Source: Arachis hypogaea (taxonomy: Eukaryota > Streptophyta > Magnoliopsida > Fabales > Fabaceae). From it: a DNA stretch of 64,000 nucleotides. The notes beneath the pieces are model-generated. The model ran no database searches, was not told where the DNA came from, and saw only the letters and a list, made by a program, of their open reading frames with translations. The DNA lies in contig NC_092039.1 in NCBI RefSeq assembly GCF_003086295.3, positions 65,615,649-65,679,648 on the forward strand. The letters run 5' to 3'. Positions 1 through 10,401 of the stretch are shown one piece after another (position 1 is the first letter of the stretch; every line of letters starts with the position of its first letter). A program made the translations under genes and the position numbers.

Positions 1-566
1 GGCGTGCCACACCTCGGCCTTCAAGTGGCACGCTATAGTGACATGCTCGGCTTGGCGTGCCACGCCTTCGACACTAAGTGGCATGCCCAGTCCTTGCTCA
101 TGTTGTCTTGTGCATTGGCGTGCCACGCCTGGTTGCTCAAGTGGCATGCTGAAGTGAGGTTGAGGGGTTGGCGTGCCACGCCTTCGACTTCAAGTGGCAC
201 GCCCAGTCTTCAATTGCCTTCAGCCCTTTCTCTAGATCATTGTACTAGCATGCCACGCCGTGCTACTCAAGTGGCACGCCCATGTATTTGTGCACTCTTC
301 AAGCTTGGTGTGCCACGCCTGGGTCTTCAAGTGGCATGCCAAAGTGACTTTTTGGAGCTGGCATGCCATGCCTTCGACACCATGTGGCACGCCATAATAG
401 AGGTTCTTCTTGAGATGGTGAGTTCGCGTGCCATGCCTTTGACTTCAAGTGGCATGCCCATAGAAGTTGATGGGCCAGGCGTGGCACGCCAGGTCTTTTG
501 GGTTCTCTATTTTGCTCTCTGGAATTTTGTGCTAGCGTGCCATGCTCAGTCCCTAGCGTGCCATGC
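1..566 (-). repeat. Family-B LTR, left part, U3 inverted-repeat array
   Basis: This is an LTR segment of family B, read on the minus strand. It is cut by the window start on the left and by element E1 on the right. It holds about a dozen copies of the word GGCGTGCCACGCC and its half form CAAGTGGCACGCC, with spacers of roughly 20-30 bases. The same array is found in the opposite orientation at 31711-32735 inside element B+. The LTR resumes at 12065 after E1. The long open frame across it has no recognisable domain and is a by-product of the repeat composition. Confidence 0.8.
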
Positions 567-2230
567 TGGTGCACGAAATTGTGATCATCAATGGCGCCAT
601 CAACATGGTACGCTCAATTGCAATCTCAACTCTTTATCACAACTTCGCACAACTAACCAGCAAGTGCACTGGGTCGTCCAAGTAATAAACCTTATGCGAG
701 TAAGGGTCGATCCCACGGAGATTGTTGGTATGAAACAAGCTATGGTCATCTTGTAAATCTCAATCAGGCGGATTCAAATGGTTATGGAGGATTAATGATT
801 AAAAGATGAATAAAACATAAAATAAAGATAGAGATACTTATGTAATTCATTGGTGAGAATTTCAGATAAGCGTATGGAGATGCTTTGTCCCTTCCGTCTC
901 TCTGCTTTCCTACTGTCTTCATCCAATCCTTCTTACTCCTTTCCAGGGCATGCTGTATGTTGGGCATCACCGTTGTCAATGGCTACAGTCCCGTCCTCTC
1001 AGTGAAAATGTTTAACGCGCTCTGTCACAGCACGGCTATTCATCTGTCGGTTCTCGATCATGTCGGAATAGAATCCAGTGATTCTTTTGCGTCTGTCACT
1101 AACGCCCCACAATCGCGAGTTTGAAGCTCGTCACAGTCATTCAATCCCTGAATCCTACTCAGAATACCACAATCAAGGTTTAGACCTTCCGGATTCTCAA
1201 GAATGCCGCCATCAATTCTAGCTTATACCACGAAGATTCTGATTAAGGAATCCAAGAGATATCCACTCAAGCCTTGTTTGCATGTAAAACGGAAGTGGTT
1301 GTCAGGCACGCGTTCATAAGTGAGAATGATGATGAGCGTCACATAATCATCACATTCATCATGTTCTTGGGTGCAAATGAATATCTTAGAACAAGAATAA
1401 GCTGAATTGAATAGAAGAACAATAGTAATTGCATTAATACTTGAGGTACGGCAGAGCTCCACACCTTAATCTATGGTGTGTAGAAACTCCACCGTTGAAA
1501 ATATATAAGAACAAGGTCTAGGCATGACCGAATGGCCAGCCTCCCATAATCTAAGAACTAGACATCCAAAGATGATCCTAAGATCTAAAGTGATCAAAAG
1601 ATGAAAATACAATAGCAAAAGGTCCTACTTATAGAGAACTAGTAGCTTAGGGTTTACAAATATGAGTAAATGACGTAAAAATTCACTTCCGGGCCCACTT
1701 GGTGTGTGCTTGGGCTGAGCATTGAAGCTTCTATGTGTAGAGACTTTTCTTGGAGTTAAACACCAGCTTTTGTGCCAGTTTGTGCGTTTAACTCCCACTT
1801 CTGTGCCAGTTCCGGCGTTTAACGCCGGGCAGTCTTGAGCTGATTTGGATCGCCAGTTTGGGCCATCAAATCTCGGGCAAAGTATGAACTATTATATATT
1901 GCTGGAAACCCCAGAATGTCTACTTTCCAATGCAATTGAGATCGCGCCAATTGGGCTTTTGTAGCACTAGAAAATCCACTTCGAGTGCAGGGAGGTCAGA
2001 TTCCAACAACATCTGCAATCCTTTTCAGCCTCTGAATCAGATATTTGCTCAGGTCCCTCAATTTCAGCCAGAAAATACCTGAAATCACAGAAAAACACAC
2101 AAACTTATAGTAAAGTCCAGAAAAGTGAATTTTAAATAAAAAGTAATAAAAATATAATAAAAACTAACTAAAACATACTAAAAACATACTAAAAACAATG
2201 CCAAAAAGCGTATAAATTATCCGCTCATCA
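567..2230 (-). repeat. 3' LTR of E1
   Basis: This LTR is the near-identical partner of 10402-12064. Read on the minus strand it starts TGATGAGCGG at 2230 and ends TGCACCA at 567. It contains the GGCGTTTAACGCC-type palindromes near 1755-1830, a TATA-like TATAAG at 1628-1633 and the U5 hairpin at 691-704. The open frames in it are not genes. The bases just inside the LTR (2231-2244) are the complement of AAGTTTGGTGTTG, in the place where the plus-strand primer is expected. Confidence 0.9.
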
Positions 2231-3225
2231 CAACACCAAACTTTAATTGTTGCTTGTCCCCAAGCAACTGAAAATCAAATAGGATAAAAAGAAGAGAATA
2301 TACAATGAATTCCAAAAACATCTATGAAGATCAGTATTAATTAGATGAACGGGGCTTTTAGCTTTTTGCCTCTGAACAATTTTGGCATCTCACTTTATGC
2401 TTTGAAGTTCAGAATGGTTGGCTTCTATAGGAACTCATAATCCAGATAGTGTTATTGATTCTCCTAGTTAAGTATGTTGATTCTTGAACACAGCTACTTA
2501 ATGAGTCTTGGCCGTGGCCCAAAGCACTCTGTTTTCCAGTATTACCACTGGATACATCCATGCCACAGACACATAACTGGGTGAACCTTTTCAGATTGTG
2601 ACTCAGCTTTGCTAGAGTCCCCAATTAGAGGTGTCCAGGGTTCTTAAGCACACTCTTTTTTCTTTGGATCACGACTTTAACCGCTCAGTCTCAAGTTTTC
2701 ACTTGACACCTTCACGCCACAAGCACATGGTTAGCGACAACTTGGTTTAGCCGCTTAGGCCAGGATGTTATTCCTGTAGGCCCTCCTATCCACTGATGCT
2801 CAAAGCCTTGGATCCTTTTTATTACCATTGCCTTTTGGTTTAAAGGGCTATTGGCTTTTTCTACTTGCTTTTTCTTTCTCTCTCTTTTTTCTTTTGAATT
2901 CACTGCTTTTTCTTGCTTCAAGAATCATTTTTATGATTTTTCAGATCCTCAGTAACATGTCTCCTTTTTCATCTTTCTTTCAAGAGCCAACTAATTTTAA
3001 CATTCATGAACAACAAATTCAAAAGACATTTGCACTGTTCAAGCATACATTCAGAAAAAAAAAAGGTATTGTCACCACATCAAAATAATTAAGCTAGTTT
3101 TAAGGATGAATTCGAAATCATGTACTTCTTGTTCTTTTGTAATAAAAACAGTTTTCATTTAAGAAAGGTGATGGATTCATAGGACATTCATAACTTTAAG
3201 GCATAGACACTAAGACACTAATGAT
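2231..3225 (-). other. E1 3' non-coding region, part 1
   Basis: This is the stretch between the E1 envelope remnant and its 3' LTR, and it aligns by eye with 42813-43640 (G), 47619-48430 (F) and 36130-36813 (H). It carries no gene. The sequence has pyrimidine-rich runs, and it is broken at 3226 by LTR K. The rest of the region resumes at 4983. Confidence 0.75.
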
Positions 3226-4982
3226 TGATGTGTGGAAAATGATCCAACACAAAACTCACCGGCAAGTATACTGGGTCGCATCAAGTAATAAAACTCACGG
3301 GAGTGAGGTCGATCCCACAGGGATTGAAGGATTGAGCAATTTTAGTTCGGTGGTTGATTTAGTCAAGCGAATCAAGTATTGGTTGAGTGATTTTGTATCC
3401 AACAGTAAGTAAATAACAGAAAATGTAAAGGGAGAGGGGTGAATTGCAGAAATTAAAAAGAACTGAAAGTAAAAGAGCTGAATCTTAAAGAACAAGAAAT
3501 TAAATGACTGAAAATTAAAGTGGAAGAAATGTAAATTGCAGTAACTTAAAGTGCAAGAAATATAAATTGCTTGAATGGAAAAGGGATTTGAGGACTGGGA
3601 TTTCAGAATTCAAGCAAGGGAAATTAAATTGCAACAATTATCAAAGCAAGGGATGATTTGAATTCTGTTAGATCTCAAACAGAAAGGGAAAATTAAATTA
3701 CAGCAGGAGTTCACAGAAGAACCAAAAGAAAAATGGGATCTTAGGACTCCAGAGACTAGATAGCAAAGTCTAGATCTCAATTGCCTTCCCAGATCCAAAC
3801 TCACAAAGCAATTAACAAGGAATTAAAGAAGAAGCAGTAAAGGAATTGGGATTCAACTCAATTATGCAGTAGAGAAATCAGAGAGAACTTAAATGGAGAT
3901 TGAGATAGAAATTCCTCAATTCTTCACACCCAAGATTCAAACAAGAAAAGTAAAAATGCTCAAGCAAGAACAAGGAAGAAGAGAGATCAATTCTCCTTCC
4001 CAATTCTCTCAAATCTCAGTTCAAAGCTCTCAGAGAAAAATGAAGTCTCAAAATGTAAAAGTTCAAAAAATCAAAAGAAGGGTCCCCCTAATTACATCAA
4101 ACTATCTCCTATTTATACACTTTCTATTCTTGGATTTTGGAATTTGGATGGGCTTTTGATTTGGTGAAGAAATGAATTAAATTGGATTTTTAATCCAATT
4201 TTCAGCCCATGAGAAATTAGCTTCCAGGAGGCTGCCCTGCCCTTGTGGAAGGCAGAGTAAGGAAATTATGTGCGTGCTGAGTGTGGGACATCAGGATGCT
4301 GCCCTCCAGGGCAGGGCAATGTTGCCATGGTGCGCTTAAAATATTTCGCGTGCCAAGTCTTGGACATCATTAAGGTAGCACTCAAGTGGTGCAGCTTCCT
4401 TGCTTTCTTAGTGAAGCCTCCGTGTTCGAGACTTACTAGGAGCATTTCGGCCAATTTTTGACTTATTTTCCTTTGTGAGTAGCGCCACTTCTTTCCTTCT
4501 TGTACTTGGGTTCGAAACCCATGGGTGGCACTTGGAGACAATTTCCCTTGATTTTTTCTTGCATGGAGCCCGATATTGCTCTTGAGGAGGGCAGGGCAAA
4601 ATTTCTTTGGAAGCTTGGTTCATTATGCTGCTCTCCTGGAGGGCAGTGTAGCTTCCTCCCTTCCATGCGCCACATTCTTTTTTTCCTTGGGCCACGCTTT
4701 CTTAAGCCACGCTTCCTCTTTTCTTCTTTTCTTCACCTTCAAATAATCAAAACAACCAATCAAAGTATCACTAAATTCACAAGGCTTATATATCAATTAT
4801 AAATCAATTAAATTTAGCTTAAACCTCATGAGTTAGCATCAATTAAATGGTGGTTGTTTGATTCAAATAAAACATGCAATTCCACTCTAAATTGCTTACT
4901 TCTAGTGCAAGAAAGTGCATAAAGACTAGTGAAACAAGTGAAATTAGCTTGAAAAATGGGTATATGATGACTTGTCATGACA
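3226..4982 (-). repeat. LTR K: solo LTR of another family inserted in E1
   Basis: The equivalent uninterrupted sequence is present in G at about 43621-43650, so this block is an insertion. On the minus strand it starts TGTCATGACA and ends CACACATCA. It has a TATA box (TATAAATAG, near 4110), the U5 hairpin CTCACGGGAGTGAG at 3294-3307 and a U3 array of the word CTGCCCTCCAGGGCAG (about 4228-4650). The flanks share only GAT, so a clean 5-bp duplication is not visible. The 26-bp palindrome that would form its start seems to have lost its first 8 bases. No PBS or coding region is attached, so it is a solo LTR. Confidence 0.75.
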
Positions 4983-5073
4983 GATCATAAGACACAAACA
5001 TAAATAAAACATAGAGCATAATTTTCGAAAAACAGAAAAATAAAGAACAAGGAAGTTAAAGAATGGGTCCACC

Positions 5074-5695
5074 TTAGTGATGGCGGCTTGTTCTTCCTCT
5101 TGAAGATCTTATGGAGTGCTTGAGCTCCTCAATGTCTCTTCCTTGCCTTTGTTGCTCCTCTCTCATGATTCTTTGATCTTCTCTAATTTCATGGAGGAGG
5201 ATGGAATGTTCTTGGTGCTCCACCCTTAGTTGTCCCATGTTGGAACTCAATTCTCCTAGGGAGGTGTTGATTTGCTCCCAATAGTTTTGTGGAGGAAAGT
5301 GCATCCCTTGAGGCATCTCAGGGATTTCATGATGAGGAATTTTCTCATGCCCATGAGTGGAATCTCTTGTTTGCTCCATCCTCTTCTTAGTGATGGGCTT
5401 GAGGTCATGCCTTCTTAGTTGAATCGGCTTCCCTTTCTCTTCCATTGAGCGCCCTCTTCATAGATGTCTATGAGGACTTGGTCCAACCTTTGATCAAAGT
5501 TGACCCTTTTTGAGTTTGAAAGGGACCTCGGGGGTCACCTTCTTCTTGGCCACAACTTCATAGAAGTGGTCTTGATGCACCCTTGAGATGAATTTCTCCA
5601 TCTCCCATGACTCGGAGGTGGAAGCTTTTGCCTTCCCTTTCCTCTTTCTAGAGGTTTCTCCGGCCTTAGGTGCGATAAAGGTTATGGAAAAATGA
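5074..5695 (-). pseudogene. Remnant of the envelope-position gene of E1
   Basis: This is a decayed and internally deleted copy of the third gene seen intact in F (48560-49672). The first part (about 5690-5510) encodes a Lys/Arg-rich start followed by a segment like the F protein around 'EDHYHKI'; the start codon position reads ATC. An in-frame stop follows, then a 123-codon open piece (5074-5445). That piece has a 'LDQVL.DIY'-like patch just upstream, a 'PQNYWEQI' motif and a Glu/Gln/Arg-rich C-terminal coiled coil ending near 'RQGRDIEELKHS'. The central third of the F protein is missing. The protein's function is unknown; position alone suggests the env-like slot. Confidence 0.65.
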
Positions 5696-6174
5696 AAAGC
5701 AATGTTTTTACCACACCAAACTTAGAAGGTTTGCTCATCCTCGAGCAAAAAAAAGAGAGAAAAGAGTAGAAGAAGAAGAAAATGGAGGAGATGGAGGGGG
5801 CTTTGTGGTTCGGCCAAGGGAGAGAAGTAGTGTTTAGGTTGTGTGAAAATGAAGGAGTGATGAAGGGTTTATATAGGGGTGGAGAGGGGGGTATGGTTCG
5901 GCCATTATGGGTGGGTTTGGGAGGGAAAGTGGTTTGAATTTGAATGGTGAGGTAGGTGGGGTTTTATGAAGGATAGATGTGAGTGGTGAAGAGAATGGTG
6001 GGATTTGATAGGTGAGGGGTTTTTGGGGAAGAGGTATTGAGGTGATTGGTGAATGGGTGAAGAAGAGAGAGAGTGGTGGGGTAGGTGGGGATCCTGTGGG
6101 TCCACAGATCCTGAGGTGTCAAGGATATCTCATCCCTGCACCAAGTGGCGTGCAAAAATGCCCTTTTCTGCCAA

Positions 6175-6352
6175 TCCTGGCGTTAAACGCTGGGCTGTTT
6201 CCCCTTTCTGGCATTTAACACCAGCTTCTTGCCCATTCCTGGCGTTAAACGCCAGTCTGGTGCCCCTTTCTGGCGTTAAACGCCCAGAATGGTGCCAGAC
6301 TGGGCGTTAAACGCCCATTTGTTGCCCTTACTGGCGTTTAAACGCCAGCAAG
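6175..6352 (-). repeat. Palindrome array GGCGTTAAACGCC in E1
   Basis: Six copies of the 13-base inverted repeat GGCGTT(T/A)AACGCC, mostly extended to CTGGCGTTAAACGCCAG, lie about 25-30 bases apart between the protease remnant and the envelope remnant. The rest of the interval 5696-6553 is non-coding. It includes CTAAGTTTGGTGT words (5713, 6588) and the post-pol hairpin at 6488-6505. Confidence 0.85.
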
Positions 6353-6553
6353 CTTTTCCTCCAGGGTGTGCTGTTTTTCTTTTTGTTTTTCATTCTGTTT
6401 TTGCTTTTTCAATTGTTTTTGTGACTTCACATGATCATCAACCTATAGAAAACATAAAATAACAAAAGGAAAATAGATAAATATAACATTGGGTTGCCTT
6501 CCAACAAGTGCTTCTTTAATGTCAATAGCTTGACAATGGGCTCTCATGGAGCC

Positions 6554-8875
6554 TCACAGATGTTCAGAGCAATGTTGGAACCTTCCAACACCAAACTTAG
6601 AGTTTGAATGTGGGGGTTCAACACCAAACGTAGAATTTGGTTGTGGCCTCCCAACACCAAACTTAGAGTTTGACTGTGGGGGCTCTGTTTGACTCTGCTT
6701 TGAGAGAAGCTCTTCATGCTTCCTCCCCATGGTTACAGAGGGATATCCTTGAGCCTTAAACACAAAGGATTCTTTATTCACTTGAATGATCAATTTTCCT
6801 CTGTCAATATCAATCACAGCCTTTGTTGTGGCTAGGAAGGGTCTGCCAAGGATGATGGATTCATCCATGCACTTCCCAGTCTCTAGGACTATGAAATCAG
6901 CAGGAATGTAATGGTCTTCAATCTTTACCAGAACATCCTCTACAAGTCCATAAGCTTGTTTTCTTGAATTGTCTGCCATCTCTATTGAGATTCTTGCAGC
7001 TTGTACCTTAAAGATCCCTAGCTTCTCCATTACCGAGAGAGGCATGAGGTTTATGCTTGACCCTAGGTCACACAGAGCCTTCTTGAAGGTCATGGTGCCT
7101 ACTGTACAAGGGATTGAGAACTTCCCAGGGTCCTATCTCTTTTGAGGTAATCTCTGCCTAGTCAAGTCATCTAGTTCTTTGGTGAGCAAAGGAGGTTCTT
7201 CCTCCCAAGTCTCATTACCAAATAACTTGTCATTTAGCTTCATGATTGCTCCAAGGTACTTAGCAACTTCATACTCTTTAGAGGAAGAATACTCATCAGA
7301 GCTCATGAATGGCAAAAGTAAATCCAATGGAATCTCTATGGTCTCAGTGTGAGCCTCAGATTCCCATGGTTCCTCATTAGGGAACTCATTGGAGGCCAGT
7401 GGACGTCCATTGAGGTCTTCCTCAGTGGCGGTCACTGCCTCTTCCTTCTCTCCAAATTCGGCCATGTTGATGGCCTTACACTCTCCTTTTGGATTCTCTT
7501 CTGTATTGCTTGGAAGAGTACTAGGAGGGAGTTCAGTAACTTTCTTACTCAGCTGACCTACTTGTGCCTCCAAGTTTCTAATGGAGGACCTTGTTTCAGT
7601 CATGAAACTTTGAGTGGTTTTGATTAGATCAGAGACCATGGGTGCTAAGTCAGAGTGGCTCTGCTTAGAATTCTCTGTCTGTTGCTGAGAAGATGGTGGA
7701 AAAGGCTTGCTGTTGCTAAACCTGTTTCTTCCACCATTATTGTTGCTGAAACCTTGTTGAGGTCTCTGTTGATCCTTCCATGAGAGATTTGGATGATTTC
7801 TCCATGAAGGATTATAGGTGTTTCCATAGGGTTCTCCCATGTAATTCACCTCTTCCATTGATAGATTCTCAGGATCATAAGCTTCTTCTTCAGATGAAGT
7901 GTCCTTAGTACTGCCTGGTGCAGCTTGCATTCCAGACAGACTTTGAGAAATCATATTGACTTGCTGAGTCAATATTTTGTTCTGAGCCAATATGGCATTC
8001 AGAGTATCAATCTCAAGAACTCCTTTCTTCTGATTCGTCCCATTGTTCATAGGATTCCTTTCAGAAGTGTACATGAATTGTTTATTAGCACCCATTTCAA
8101 TGAATTCTTGAGCTTCTGTAGGCGTCTTCTTCAGATGAAGAGATCCTCCAGCAGAGCTATCCAATGACATCTTGGACAGTTCAGACAGACCATCATAGAA
8201 GATACCTATGATGCTCCACTCAGAAAGCATGTCAGAAGGACACTTTCTGATCAATTGTTTGTATCTTTCCTAAGCTTCATAGAGGGATTTACCTTCCTTC
8301 TGTCTGAAGGTTTGGACTTCCACTCTAAGCTTACTCAATTTTTGAGGTGGAAAAAACTTTGCCAAGAAGGCATTGACTAGCTTTTCCCAAGAGTTCAGGC
8401 TTTCTTTAGGTTGTGAGTCTAACCGTATCCTAGCTCTGTCTCTTACAGGAAAAGGGAATAGCATAAGTCTATAGACCTCAGGGTCAACCCCATTGGTCTT
8501 GACAGTGTCACAGATTTCCAAGAATTCAGCTAAAAACTGATGAGGATCTTCCAGTGGATGTCCATGAAACTTGCAATTCTGTTGCATTAGAGAAACTAAT
8601 TGAGGCTTAAGCTCAAAGTTTTTTGCTCCAATGGCAGGGATAGAGATGCTTCTCCCATAGAAGTCGGGAGTGGGTGCAGTAAAGTCACCCAGCACCTTCC
8701 TTGCATTATCGACATTGTTGTTGTTTTCGGCTGCTATGTCTTCTTCTAGTTTGAAGATTTCTGTTAGGTCCTCTACAGAGAGTAGTGCTCTAGCTTCTCT
8801 TAGCTTCCACTTTAAGGTCCTTTCAGTTTCAGGGTCAGCCTCAACAAGAATGCTTTTGTCTTTGCTCCTGCTCAT
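6554..8875 (-). pseudogene. gag: E1 gag-protease, two in-frame stops, no RT downstream
   Basis: One reading frame runs from ATG at 8875 to 6554, interrupted by TAG at 8270-8272 (a Trp codon in the I gag) and by TAG at 7133-7135. The first 201 codons hold the gag capsid region, with 'PDFYGRSISIP', 'NFELKPQLVSLMQQNCKFHG' and 'VYRLMLFPF'. The next 373 codons finish gag and contain a low-complexity Asn/Gln-rich stretch without a visible CCHC knuckle. The last 179 codons are the aspartic protease: 'ALCDLGSSINLMP' carries the DLG active-site triad and 'IILGRPFLAT' the second conserved block. The frame ends after three copies of an NS(K/T)FGV repeat and is not followed by RT. Confidence 0.88.
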
Positions 8876-8902
8876 ATGAAAGAGAAGAGAACAAGAAAAT
8901 AT

Positions 8903-8933
8903 GGAATCCTCTATGTCATAGTATAGAGATTCC
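8903..8933 (-). promoter_or_regulatory. Conserved hairpin upstream of gag (E1)
   Basis: Read on the minus strand this 31-base inverted repeat begins GGAATCTCTAT and ends ATAGAGGATTCC. It pairs 11 base pairs with one bulged G. The same hairpin, with changes only in the loop, lies upstream of gag in element I at 21048-21078. A packaging or translation role is a guess. Confidence 0.6.
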
Positions 8934-10377
8934 TTGAGATGTCAAAGGAAAAGAAGAATAGAAGGAGGAGGTAGAAGAAGAATTCGAACTTATCAAGAGA
9001 GATGGAGTTCAAATTGTTGATAGTGGAGGAGTGTTAGTCCATAAATAGAAGGATGTGAGAAGAGGGGAAGAAATTTTTGAAATTAAAGTAAAAGATTTTA
9101 AAATGATTTTGAAAAATTGAAGAATGATTTTCGAAAATTAAAGTTGGGAAAGAGATAAAGTGATTTTTGAAAAAGATTTTGAAATTAGAAATAAAAAAGA
9201 TATGATTGAAAAGTTATGGTTTTAAAAAGATATGATTCAAAAGATATAATTGAAAAACAATTTAAAAAGATTTGATTTTTAAAATTAATGACTTGGCTAA
9301 CAAGAAATTTAAAAGATATGATTCAGACATTAAACCTTTCTCAACAGAAAAGGGAACATACTTGAAATGTTGAATCAAATCATTAATTGTTAGCAAGTAT
9401 TTTTGAAAAATGGAAAGAAATTGATTTTGAAAAGATATGATTGAAAAGATATGATTTGAAAAGATTTGATTTTGAAAAATTCTGGAAACTTGAAAAAAAT
9501 TTGAATTAAAAACAAAATCTTCCCTCTTGTGCCATCCTGGCGTTAAACGCCCAGAATGGTAACCATTCTGGCATTTAATGCCCAAAATGCTACCCTTTTG
9601 GGCATTAAACGCCCAGCCAGGTGCCCTGGCTGGCGTTTAAACGCTAGTTTTCCTTTTTCACTGGGCGTTTTGAACGCCCAGCTTTTTCTGTGTAATTCCG
9701 CTGTTGTATGTTCTGAATCTTCAATTCTCTGTATTATTGACTTGAAAAGACACAAATTAAAAATTTTTTAGATTTTTAATGATGAGGAAAAATCAAAATG
9801 CAACTAAAATCAAATAAACAATGCATGCAAGACACCAAACTTAGAAGTTTGTATACTACTGACACTAACAAATTGAGAATGGATATGAGAAACAACAAAA
9901 CACACAAAACAAGAGAATTTAAAGATTAGAGCAAGTAAATCATCAAGAACAACTTGAAGATCAATGAAGACACATGAAAAATGCAAGAAGAACAGAAACA
10001 TGCAATTAACACCAAACTTAAAATGAGACACTAGACTCAAACAAGAAACATAAAATATTTTTTATTTTTATGACTTTGTAATTTTTTTGGATTTTTCGAA
10101 AATTATATGGAAAACAAAATAAAGAGATTCAAAATTTTTAATAAGAATTCCAGGAATCATGGAATGTTAGTCTAAAGCTTCAGTCTAAAAAGATTAGACA
10201 TGGCTAGCCAAGCTTCAACAGGACATTACATTCAAGAGCTAAATTGATGAAAATCAATTAGCTTTGGTGATGATAAGAACATCACCTTGAACCTCTAGAA
10301 TTCATTTTTAAAAATTCTGAAGAAAAATACCTAATCTAAGCAACAAGATGAACCGTCAGTTGTACAAACTCAAACAA
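8934..10377 (-). other. E1 leader between PBS and gag
   Basis: This is a long non-coding leader, very rich in A/T, with many GATATGATTTGAAAA-like stretches. It contains five GGCGTTTAACGCC-type palindromes at 9537-9690 and CTAAGTTTGGTGT words near 9831 and 10011. No convincing gene is present. Confidence 0.8.
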
Positions 10378-10395
10378 TCCCCGACAACGGCGCCA
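10378..10395 (-). promoter_or_regulatory. Primer-binding site of E1 (tRNA-Asp type)
   Basis: On the minus strand it reads TGGCGCCGTTGTCGGGGA, six bases inside the 5' LTR. It is complementary to the 3' end of plant tRNA-Asp(GTC) with one mismatch (T for C at position 12). F has the unmutated site. Confidence 0.9.
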
Positions 10396-10401
10396 AAAAC
10401 T

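Noticed and set aside
690..725. The GGGTCGATCCC block as a possible tRNA gene or Pol III B box
   Set aside because: It resembles GGTTCGANTCC, but there is no A box at the right distance and no cloverleaf; the block is the U5 hairpin context common to all LTRs here.
4..756. A 250-codon open frame at the window start
   Set aside because: It runs through the GGCGTGCCACGCC array and into E1, has no domain, and its peptide simply follows the repeat unit. The mirror array at 31642-32713 gives similar frames on both strands.
5905..6105. Pro/His/Ser-rich minus-strand frames as a secreted peptide
   Set aside because: They lie in the non-coding interval of E1 and reflect a purine-rich GGTGAGTGG-like stretch; no start context or relative supports them.
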